From Pachyseris speciosa (Eukaryota > Cnidaria > Anthozoa > Scleractinia > Pachyseridae), in contig JAEMWC010000657.1 of assembly GCA_016490735.1 (NCBI GenBank), forward strand, positions 388,501 to 452,500: a stretch of DNA of 64,000 nucleotides. Reading direction: 5' to 3'. Both the position numbers and the translations under genes were made by a program. The notes under the pieces are model-generated. The model searched no databases and was not told where the DNA came from. It saw nothing but the letters and a program-made list of their open reading frames with translations. This document shows positions 13,401 to 24,178 of the stretch, one piece after another (the stretch's first letter is position 1; every line of letters starts with the position of its first letter).

Positions 13401-13808
13401 TGTAATTTCCAAAAACATGTCCAGAAGCCGGAAGCCTTGCTCTTTTCTCTTTCTCTTATGGTGCCGAGTTCATTCCTCAGTTGAACTTAGGGCAGTCATA
13501 AGTGTGTTGGATTACCTTAATGAAGCAAGTGAAAAATCAATGAAATTAAACCACGATTTGGTCCGTGCTAGAGATAGACTTACCTCTTCCAATTTCCAAT
13601 CTATAGAGAACGTGAATTCCACCTTGGGAGTGGGTAGGGGGTTTCAATCCCATCTTTAAGCCAAGTTTTCTTTCAGATGCCATTTCGAATACCAAGGGTG
13701 GAAAATAGCAATTGCATGTTTTTAGTTTTGTTAATTATTCCGATTCAAGCATGCTTCGTAATACAGGAATAATGACAATTCTTGGAAACACATTATACAC
13801 AAGAAAAA
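10470..13808. other. Non-coding stretch, no gene seen
   Basis: No coding exon is recognised. Two nearby segments, about 11050-11100 and 11145-11200, share a GCGAATGGA(A/G)AACAC block and look like a diverged local duplication. A purine-rich AAAGAAAAGAAGAAAGAAGG run lies near 11965. Confidence 0.45.
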
Positions 13809-13812
13809 TGGC

Positions 13813-13938
13813 TAAGGCCCGTTTCAAACGTCGAACTTCTCATGTGCCGAATCTAATGCAAATGAGAAAAATCTATTGTTTTCGCTCATTTGCATTAGAT
13901 TCAGCACATGAGAAGTTCGACGTTTGAAACGGGCCTTA
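13813..13938. repeat. 126-bp foldback element
   Basis: Inverted arms of about 54 bp (13813-13866 and 13885-13938) start TAAGGCCCGTTTCAAACG and differ at only about two positions, around an 18-bp loop. This near-perfect hairpin indicates recent insertion or gene conversion. Confidence 0.85.
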
Positions 13939-14885
13939 ATGCTAAAATTCAGTGAATCTTGTTATTCTTGACAGCTGATACGAACGCATTTCCTCCTAAA
14001 ATTCATCTGTCGCAATGCACCGTGGCTATTTTACCCCTTCTGAATACTCTATTTTCTCAGGCGGTTAAAAAATCAAATTATCAAATTAGGTACCAACCAG
14101 TAAAATGTAAAAGTGACTATTAATAACGTACCGCGCATTTTATATCACGAAAAATCTTGAAGAAGGAAAACTGTGGAAAAATTACGTTGGCTCTGAAAAT
14201 TGAAATCAGTTGCGAATTTTTCAGTGTACGTATGACTTCTCCACAACAAGTTTTTGCCCGCTTTCACTTTGGATACTTGCTAGGTTGTCACTTTATTAAG
14301 TCGCTGTTTTGCATGTTAATATTTTTCGTTTCTAATTTGCAACCCAATGCATCGCGAGTGAGGTTAGTTCGAATAAATAATATTTTATCTCCAAAGGACG
14401 TCAAGCTGTAATTTGGTAGGTAAATTTTCAAAAATTTGCGCTGGAGAAATTCAGAACTATTAAATATCCTTATTTGAATTGTCTCACTGAAGTATTCTGT
14501 ACTAAGACTCAAGAGCTACAACTGTCGTGTACTGAATAAAGAAGCAGAACAATAGGGAAGTATTGTTTAGGTAGAATTCATTCGACGTTCTCAAACTAAC
14601 ATTTCATCCATAGCGTCAACAGCTAAAACTAGACCAAACTACATGATTGGGTCTTCTTAAAGTGCCACAGGTGCTCGTCTCGTCTAAAACACGAAATTTA
14701 TGGTCCATGATAAATTATATTCCATCAGTCGTTCGACAAATGGCAATTTTCAGTCCGTTGAATTCTATCTTCTCTTAACAAACATCAGAGTTTTGCAGGC
14801 TGGCAAGCCGTAGAGCCATTTTACTAGAGGTATTTAAATTTTTGTTCATTACTGATATCCATAGCTTTAGTAATCACTGCAAAAT

Positions 14886-15388
<503 letters not shown>

Positions 15389-15389
15389 A

Positions 15390-16540
15390 CAAGGATCAAA
15401 TTTAGCATCTCACTGCAGGCAAAGATAACAAACAAAGATACAAGTTATTGAATGATCAGCTTAGATATGAAAATTTGGTGAAGAGCACCCTACATAACGA
15501 TGACGTGATAAAATCAGCCGCCAGGAACCTCTTTTTATCTTAATCTTGGTCAAACCCTTCGAGTGTATTCACATCAAACAAATTACAGAAGAAAATAAAT
15601 CTTAAAAGTTACCAACATCCAAAGAAAATTTAAGGCGCATGTCGGTATAAGGTAGGTAGACGTAACAGCCCCAAACCATTTTCTCTTGCCCGAACACAAC
15701 ATCATCATTCGATTTTCATTATCGTCGACGGAATGCGTAGATATTCAGTATATAAATTAGGGAATGAAAATTAAAATTGTTAGAAATGAAAATTACTAGT
15801 TTTGCTCAAATAATATTGAAGTGGAATACACTGGAAAAACAATTGTTGGAGAATTGAGAAGCTTGCATGACTCAAAGTGCTGTCTGTTGTCGGTGAAAGA
15901 AAACCACGGACTCCGAAAATATCCGGAAAATTTAATCTACATTAATAAACACTCAAATCCAGATAGAATATTAATTGTGGCACCTTCAAAATCTCACCGA
16001 TAACAACTTGCATCTCTATCGCATGATGAAAAACTTTCTCAGAGTATGAAATAACCTGGATTGTCCGGTTCGGCTAATTCACTAGATTTTAAGGCTTCCT
16101 GACAGTATGGCCCCCTAAATTCCTTTGGAATACCCCGGTATGTGCTTTGTCAAGTCAGTCTCAAGGTTATGTGTTCTTATTGTTTTTATTTCGTTCCATT
16201 GCTAATTAAAGGCATGTCCCTGAAATCTCAAAGAGCCTATTTAAAGTTAATTTCAAATACCTTTATCATAAGTTTATTGATAGGATCTAAATGCAACTTG
16301 CACGAAGACTAGCAAGACCAGTGGGTCACTCGGCGCAGATTAATTTGAGCTGAGATAACTTAGAAGTTAGAAAGTGGAAAGTGTCTATGGCTAAGCTGTT
16401 CTATTTTATTACTTCCACCAGCCACCAAAATTTCCAACGACTGGAACGAATCAAAAAAAAAATTCCTTTTTGTAGCCGGTTTTTCAGACTGCTTTGCATT
16501 AGATTCTAAACAGATCTACTTCTTTTCCAACAATTTCTTT
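15390..16540. other. Non-coding stretch, no gene seen
   Basis: Nothing coding or structured was recognised in this AT-rich interval. Confidence 0.4.
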
Positions 16541-16547
16541 CAAAAAT

Positions 16548-16807
16548 CAGGCCCGGCCAGGGATTTTGGGTATACGGTATCTAGAGCCGTTTCAATTCAG
16601 GATTATACAGTTTGTGTTATAATTCGGGTATTACTGAAGTATCTGATTTTTCCTAATTTTAGGTATTCGGTATACAGACATGGATTAACTGCTTCAAGAA
16701 AATTTTAAGTATTAAGTATCGCACATTTTACAATTTTAAGGTATATTGGTATCTTAATGGAAAAAACGGGGTATATTGGTATCCCACTACCCCGCTGGCC
16801 GGGCCTG
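16548..16807. mobile_element. hAT-like MITE (260 bp)
   Basis: Perfect 13-bp terminal inverted repeats CAGGCCCGGCCAG (16548-16560) and its complement (16795-16807). They are flanked by a direct repeat AAAAAT (16542-16547 and 16808-16813). The CAG start and short TIR resemble hAT elements, although a hAT duplication would normally be 8 bp and only 6 match here. The interior is AT-rich with repeated GGTAT motifs and codes for nothing. Confidence 0.75.
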
Positions 16808-17564
16808 AAAAATTGCTTTAAAGTTATTCGTGATTGAGTATCATGGAAAGAAATCTGTTTTGTTTCATTTTTTGTTTCAACATTCTCAAGTCCACTGCAT
16901 TAATGTAACGTATGAACGAGTTGCGTGTCCGTGAGAGAGTTATCATCTTCTAACATAAACAAGGAACACGACTTACAAATTGTTTTGATTATCATTCCTC
17001 TAAGGGTCCTCAAGGGCGGTAGATCAGCGACACGGTTATTAGCCGCTTCCTCCACAATTTTTTCTGGCAACTAAAAAAAATGTTTCGGACACGCCACTGC
17101 ACTATGAACGAAAACAAAAACGATATCCCAAATTTAGTCTTTCCAATATTGAACAAGCTAAAGGTCTCACTGTTTTGCAATACGGTGTGACCAGACCTAC
17201 CTTGACTCCTTTCAAACTACTTTGTCAGACTTAACAAATTAAAAATTGAAATTAAGAAGACACCTCATGGTCGGAGATGCGTTCCAAGCCTAGAAAAAGC
17301 ACTAACTAGATCTATGAATAGCGTTTAGTCGGTTAAGACTGAAAGAAATCCTGTGGTGAGTTTGAAAGTGACAGTAATTTGTGAACAACTGTTGTTATTT
17401 AAACAAAAACAATAACTGTGCAAGATGATCTGCGATTCACAAAAGCCTTAATAATATTTGACACTGAAATAATGCCTGATGCTTTCAAACGTACAACTGA
17501 ATTGTTTTTGTACCGTTGGTTTGAGTGAGCAATGGAATACTGTGCAATTAATATCATTTTATTG

Positions 17565-17716
17565 GTATTTAATATAATAACCAAATCAATGCTCGCGCTC
17601 TGATTGGTCAGACAGCTGTGCGGCGCGTGATTAACGAATTCTTCGAGTGTTCTTCCAACATCCTGCGTTGTTTATCAGCCTATAAAACATAGGAACTTGT
17701 GGTATACTGCTTAAAT
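17565..17716 (-). repeat. Dispersed repeat, copy 2 (inverted relative to 9556-9765)
   Basis: On the minus strand this repeats, in order, the blocks described for 9556-9765: ACCACAAGTT, TATAGGCTGATAAAC, GGATGTTGGAAGAACACTCG and CCAATCAGAGCGCG. It lacks the internal second half of copy 1. Confidence 0.7.
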
Positions 17717-17719
17717 GGA

Positions 17720-18622
17720 TGTTACTCAGTCACAAACGTTGACATAGACAGAAGAATCATAAAAGAACATTTAAAACGCCATTATGCAAGTCTCAGCGTA
17801 AGATTAATGACATTTCACAATCTTTCTCAACACAGAAGCGATTTAGTAGCCAGTATGTAGCTCGAATGTTTTAACGGCGTATTTACAGTACGTAGTTACA
17901 TTTTCTCGATGTGCTTGAACTCTCGGCGAGTTGTTATGAAAAACCACTAGTTCTTGTTTTCTGCTGTGGAGTTTTTTTGTAAGATTTCACTGGTGTCAGC
18001 CTCGTTCTTTGTTGCAGCCATCTTGTTCACGTTTTCCCAAACCAATACTGAAGTCGAGTCGTATCCCGCGCTCAATAAATAAACCCCTTCCATGGCAAAG
18101 CGATGACGACTGGAAGTTCAAAACAGTGGATTTGAACACATTTGAAAACCCGAGTACCTAATTGTCATCGTTCAAGTGGCAGCCGCTCTTTGAGAGTGAA
18201 ACGTCACATAATACGATTCTGATTGGTTGACGAAAAAAGCGCACGAATTTTCCCGCTCTTTTGTTGACGTTCACTTTGTTACTTGTGGAATATTCCAATC
18301 ACAGTATAACGTAAACTTATGAAATAACGATCATTGTGGTAAACGAATTCAACGGCAAACTGCAATTGATTGCTATTTTACAAAATGGGAAAGACTTACC
18401 GTAAGAGGTGTCTTTAGCCAGACTTCTTTTGAACTGTTGAAAATCACTTCTGTGCCCTCTCTGATAGTCTTTGTGAAGCTGTCTGTATATCTCCTTCAAA
18501 TCAGAGAAAGATAGTCTTCTGTCTCTCCTCAAATTTTATTTAAAACCTCTGTGTTCAAATCCCATCAGAGATCACGATTTTCTTATCTCACAACGTTAAT
18601 TTTTCTTTCTTTTTCTCTCACA
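17720..18622. other. Region upstream of the PRRT-like gene
   Basis: No exon is recognised. A polypyrimidine tract and AG at 18601-18623 (TTTCTCTCACAG) form a convincing 3' splice site immediately before the PRRT-like coding exon. An upstream exon must therefore exist, either in this interval or further left; I could not identify it. Confidence 0.5.
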
Positions 18623-18635
18623 GGTCCTCAGAAAA

Positions 18636-19834
18636 ATGACAAAATCAGCTCCTTATGGCGAACCTGAAAGTGTTCCTGAAGGATATCCGAATTTACCTCC
18701 GAATGTTGAACCCACAATTGAAGTAGCATTTGAGCCTCTACCGCTCTGGGACCAAGCTATAGAAACGTGGCAGTGGACATGGGACCTGCACTGGGCGGGA
18801 CTTGGTACCTTGTTTTCGCTGCTCGCCCTCTATGCGTTATGGTCACTTATTGATTTGGCGGGAAAAAAGTACAGACGCAAACCTTGCTAGCAATAGTGAT
18901 AAGTTCTCTACTTCTCACCTTTGCCTCTACAAGAGCTGCGTTTCTTTTTATTAACCCATACGAGTCCCCACAGTGTTTCTTGCCGACCGAATGCCCGGTG
19001 ATACTATCCAGGGCATTGTTCGGTATTGCCCTTCCGTGCGTTACTTCATCGTTTTTCCTTGTACACCTGGCGTTTCTTCAATTATCCAAACTTAAGCTCT
19101 ATCCTGAGAAGTTACAGAGCGTCAAATTTGTGGCTTGCGTAATTGTGTTCCATTTTTCTTTGGCATCGTTCACAGTGGCCATGATATCTCTGTACGCAGA
19201 CTGGACAAAGATTACAATTGTTTGCGAGTCGTTTTTCATTGTTCTTAGCTTGATTCTCTCCGTGAGTTTTATATACAGTGGTCGGATAATTCTCAAGTCA
19301 GTGAAGGAATCTCGCTCTACCGTCCGCCAGTATGGGGACCTAAATACCACACTAAAACCAGCTCCAAATGTGGCTAAGCTAGTCAAGATAACCTACATAA
19401 CCGTGTTCTTGGGCTTGGCTAGCATTGGGCTACAACTGTATTCAATTCTTGTGGTGCACAACATGTATTCTAACGATGGAGCTGAAATACCACAACCGTG
19501 GCCTTGGTTGATTTTTGAATCACTGTTTCGACTTGTTGAGTTCGGCCTTGGCTGCACCATTGCATACGTGAATCCGCGTCAAGTCTCTTGTAAGAGGAGG
19601 CCTCGAAAAGGTATTTTTCTCGGACATCGTAAGAAGTCAGGAGGATGGTCGATTTATTTACAGAATCAGAGCAGTGGAGACCTCAGTGAGCCGACCTCCC
19701 CAGCTGACGCTTCTATTGCTCCTTTAGAAAAGAATATGGCGACAGTGGAACTTGGAATTGTAAATGAAGGAGGTAGCTTTGAATTCCCAGATGATCTATC
19801 AAAGGAAGATCAGTTTGTGTCTACAAAATTATAA
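18636..19834 (+). CDS. PRRT3/PRRT4-like seven-segment membrane protein, with a -1 frame change
   Basis: Proline-rich transmembrane protein 3/4-like; the molecular function of the family is poorly known. An acidic Pro-rich N terminus (residues 1-42) is followed by a WDQAIETWQWTWDLHWAG block and seven hydrophobic segments: one before the frame change and six after it. The TRAAFLFINPY block matches the family's TRA..L..xPY motif. The cytoplasmic tail is Ser/Thr- and acid-rich. The first frame (from ATG 18636) closes at TAG 18888-18890, while the homologous continuation lies in the -1 frame and runs to TAA 19832-19834. The only plausible crossing point is the run GGGAAAAAAG at 18860-18869. This is either programmed -1 frameshifting, an assembly homopolymer error (one missing A) or a young pseudogene. 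A 3' splice site ends at 18623, so the exon begins at 18624 and stays open upstream in frame; further 5' coding exons are possible. Total length would be about 400 residues. Confidence 0.7.
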
Positions 19835-21640
19835 CCAACCATTATTTCATACTCAAAAAGAGTTCAGGGACAGAGCCTCATATCTATTGAACGAGGAGAG
19901 TTCGACGAAGTGTGATCTCAGCTGGTGAGGTCAATTAGGCAGGGGGGAGCAAGCGGAGTTTCCGATAAAACTCGCACTTGTTCCGATTGTATTATTCAAT
20001 CATCGAGGACCGTGAACAAATTCAAGCTTAATCAGTATCTGTGTAAAATGTGCGGTTCTCCCCAATTTTCTGTTTGGATACCAGTAACTCTGGCCAAGAC
20101 CGGATAGTGATAAACTGTGCAAAAATACCTTCCTAATAGGAAGTCCCGCAAAAGCCTGGCTTCTCGGGAAATCCCAAGATATGCATAATGTACGTAAAGT
20201 AACAACAACAAGGAGGCACCGTCCTTAAGAATTTCGCAAGGTAAACGATGCAGCTTTTTCATTAACTAGTATGTTTATTAAATCGCGTTGGATTCAGAAC
20301 TCAGATGAAAATTTTTTAGATTTCTTAGTAGACGACAATCTCTCGTAAACGATCATCTTGCTGATTGCTTAATTACGAGAAATTCGACGAAAGAATGCTG
20401 GACAAGTATTAGAAAGTTGCAGCACATTGCTGTATTCAGTTTCTACTCAGCTCACTGCTAAGCGAACAGGAAAAAACCCAGGAATTTCCGTAAAACATCT
20501 CTTATCAAACAAATCAACTGATATTGGGAATCACATATTACTTGAGTTATTAATAAATGATCTTCACTGTGGATTGCTGAGTACTTTGTAATCATTTCAT
20601 TTCTTTGTAATCATTTCACAGCTATTTTCTCTTAAGATAATGCTCCAAGTAAACGCATGGTGCTTCTTAAATTACAAAACATGTTTCGCATGAAACTTCA
20701 CCAATCGTCAGTTGCTAATGATTGCATCTAGTATGTAAGCGCGGAGATTGAGACAGAAAGAACGATTGCAGCCTCGTAAACAGAGTCATCCCCCCTCCCC
20801 CTATGTACAGCGGTCAGCAAACCAGCGACTCTGGAAAGTTCTGATTCGTAAGTCCGAAAATATCGGAATTCTACTTGAGTTGTGCATGCTTAGAGTTCAG
20901 CGCCATGTCGATGTTCGTCCAATCTCGACCCCAGAGCTCTTCCTTTTGCGCTTGTCCAACGGGCGTGACGGCGGGTAGTCGAGCATGCGCTTTGAAGTCT
21001 ATATAGCCAGATTTTGGCTACGATCAATATGGAGTTTCCCAGAGCCTTCGAGGCGCGAAGCCCGAGAAGAGCTCTGGGGTCGAGAATGGATGTTCGCCTT
21101 ACTTCCGGTCAATTGAATTGTTTGAGAAAAGCCAATTAAAATTGTAAACCTAACGGATCTTTCGAGGGTCGTTCGTTTCTTCAAGGGTGCTATTGGAAAG
21201 ATTGGTGAGGTTTTTTCCTATTTGATGATTACTAGTTCCAGTGCCACGGGGTTCTGTTTATTGAGCCAAAACTAGAGTCAACATCCCACTAGAAATCAAT
21301 ATGTTGTCCGCCATCCACGGACGCTATCAGTACTGCTATCATTACAGACACTTGGCATTCTTCAACTTCCCGATTACCGGAACTTTGATGTAGTTTCTCA
21401 GTTTTTTTTTATTAATTTTCAAAGTATATTTAAGATTTCCCTTTTGAACGGGGATCTTATGGAGTGAAAGGATTCCGCCGATAAAAACTCAGTTTAATCC
21501 AGCTGTATAGCCTGGTTGCATTTTGGTTTGTCTGGGTTTCTCAGTTATCGAGGCCCGCTTTACGGACCACTTCCACAGTAAATTGTCCGAGTTTTAAATA
21601 TCTTACGAGGGTCATCAAATATAAGCCTAAGCCTAAGCCT
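19835..21640. other. Intergenic stretch with one short inverted repeat
   Basis: A possible poly(A) signal AATAAA lies at 20552-20557, some 700 bp after the PRRT-like stop. The segments 20922-20943 and 21066-21086 are inverted copies (CTCGACCCCAGAGCTCTTC). A CCTAAG-type hexamer run (TAAGCCTAAGCCTAAGCC) sits at 21622-21640. No gene was recognised. Confidence 0.5.
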
Positions 21641-21648
21641 TAGCAAAG

Positions 21649-21935
21649 GGGCAAGATGGCCGAGCGGTTAGGGTGATGGATTTCAATACGGTTGCCCCGT
21701 GTTCAAATCCCTCTCTAGCCACTAGCTGGTGTTGTTCTGGGTAGTCCCTGGTGCAAGTCCTCGGTCATCCTGTAAATAGCCAACTGGTTTGCCTCCGGCC
21801 AGTTGGGAATCTTATCATGTTGAGTTTATTTACATTATTCGTTTCTGTTATTATTTATGGACCATAATGGAAACTACTGGGATACCAGTGTCACCCCTAT
21901 AAAGATCATCATTATTATTTTTTTATTATTAAGCG
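21649..21935 (+). mobile_element. tRNA-derived SINE (Ser/Leu-type head)
   Basis: The head at 21651-21720 has a Pol III A box TGGCCGAGCGGTTAG, of the kind found in tRNA-Ser/Leu, and a B box GTGTTCAAATCCC. The body is unrelated to a tRNA, and the 3' tail ends in ATCATTATTATT-type repeats before about 21935. Head, body and short-repeat tail together define a SINE. The anticodon arm does not fold well, so this is not a functional tRNA gene. Confidence 0.75.
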
Positions 21936-22281
21936 TGGATGGAAATGGTTTCTGGCTGGTCTTGTTTTAGCTCCCAGTTGTGTCAAACATCAGCTGGCAC
22001 CCTTCGGCTTTTTCCGATGGTACGTCAAGTTTAGGTTGGATGCTTCCGAAGTGAGACGAGCACGCGTCAAAGATTGTCGTTGGGTATCTCCGACAACAAT
22101 GGAAGCAGCCCATTCGGAGTCGGGCGCTTTCGGAGTTTACGATGGCTTTTCAACGTGTTACATGAAGAATAGAACACGTGAACGAATACCTCAGTTTCTG
22201 TCGTCCTGTAAAATCGTCAGGTTTTGTGTTTTTCCTTCTTATGTTTCTTGTGTTTCTTTTTCTTTTGGACCTCCTCCCCGT

Positions 22282-23682
22282 CTAATTTTTCTTTCTTTTT
22301 CTTTTCCTTCTTCTTTTCTTTTCTTTCTTTCTTTTCAATTTGTTCATTTGGCCTTCAACTTCACCTTTGCTTTCGTTAGAGACTACGGAGTTAAGAAACA
22401 GAGAATCAACTTTCTGACAGTCAGGCTGAAAGCAAGCGTGGAAAAGAGTCGCATGTCATACGCTTCAATTTGCCTTGTATTGCCCAGTTGCTCGTTAGCT
22501 CGGGGGGGGGGGGGGGGGGCTCGTTAGTAATCGACAAGAGCCTCCTATGCATTCTTTCAAACAATCTTTGTATCGTTATTATCTTGCTCAGTATTAATCT
22601 CCTTTATTTCTCGCTATTATATCATTCTACCTTTGTCTTTGGATTTAGTGTGTGTACTTTGTTCTATTTTAATCTACTTACTCTCAATCTTGAATATGTT
22701 TAAGGCGACGAAGGGCATCTAATTAGTTAACTATATCTTGCCCTTTCCTACTATTAACAGTTCTTATTGCCGTATTCATTTATGACCTTTTATTGTATAT
22801 ATAAAGTGAACTGAATCAGTAATAAAAACAAAACGCACGCCCATTTCCAAGAAAGCCTTCAAATTCTGCTCTTTCTTCTCTCTCTCTCTCTTTGTCATCA
22901 CCCACTGTTTAATGTTGCTTTGCTGCCAAAGAGGGTTGGACCTTTGGGATCACATTGACTGAAGGGAGGGAGGGGATGGAAATTTTCTTTAGCCTGCTTA
23001 TGGCGTTCAGTTTGTCGAGGCGGCAGCAAGTGGAGAAAGGGGATAAAAATAAAAAAAAAGAAAAGAAAAGAAAGAAGAAAAGAAAAAAAGGAGAGGGGGT
23101 AGGGGGAGAGGTGAGAGAACCCCCTCACCCCAGTTCCCTCAAAATTTTTCTCCCTAGATTATCTATGGTGGCCTAAGTCAAATAAATGAAGATGTGCATG
23201 TTTTACATTTGCTACAGCGAGTTTTGTCCAAAATTGTAGTTGAAGCACAAAGGCTATGAAGCTCCTCCGCATAAGCAGACAACTCTGAAAACTCCTGGCC
23301 AGGCTAATAATAAAGGAGTAAGAGATGCCCATTTTACCTTTTTGCATGATGGAGTGACCTGAAACAGCTGCTTCTGTTAGACGGCTTAGCTCTTCTTCAT
23401 CTGTATCACTTTAAAAAAAAAGGAACAAATTAGTTCAAAATTTGCATTTTTCATTAAAATATCAAGGTGCATAAGCATGTTAATTTTCACATGAATCACA
23501 ACAATGTCTAAACGTGTGAATGATATGTGAAATGAATCATATATGAACTGCGGAAATGAAATCAAATGAAGAATGATCCTTGCAGTTGTGAACGCAATTT
23601 ATGCAATTGCGAAAAGAAGCCTGAAAAAAATTCAGGGCTTCAACGGGGTTTGAACACGTGACCTTGCAATTACCGGTACGAT

Positions 23683-23723
<41 letters not shown>

Positions 23724-24147
23724 AGGTCAATTGAAGGGCTGGGGGCATAAACTGCCTATGTGTAGTTTTAGGTGTTGTTTTTGCATGTGTTATTTCTCGA
23801 AAACGAAAAAGAAATCGGTGAAAAAAAAACGGGACAATGTTTTTGAATCAAAATGCAGTTCACATGCAAAAATTTGGACAAATCCAAGCGAACTAAAAAA
23901 ACGGCCGAAAATTACACATAGGCAGTTTATGCTCTCAGCCCTTCAATTACGGGTTCATATGTTCCCGTGAAAGAAATGAGTGTGAACGAATATATGAAAT
24001 GAATCATATATGAACTGCAGAAATGAAATCAAATGAAGAATGATCCTTGCAGTTGTGAATGCAATTTATGTAATTGCAAAAGAAGCCTGAAAAAAAAAAA
24101 ATAAAAAATTCAGGACTTCAACATGACCTTGCGATTACCAATGCGAT

Positions 24148-24178
<31 letters not shown>

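Noticed and set aside
22036..22527. 163-codon plus-strand frame
   Set aside because: Lies antisense over the last CUSTOS exon and is rich in Phe/Ser because it reads the complement of the Lys codons.
22955..23176. Lys-rich plus-strand frame that could look like a CUSTOS tail
   Set aside because: Wrong strand for CUSTOS and arises from an A-rich purine run in an intron; the real Lys-rich exon is at 22282-22382.
23701..23970. 89-codon plus-strand frame
   Set aside because: Runs through the MITE at 23733-23944 and has no domain.
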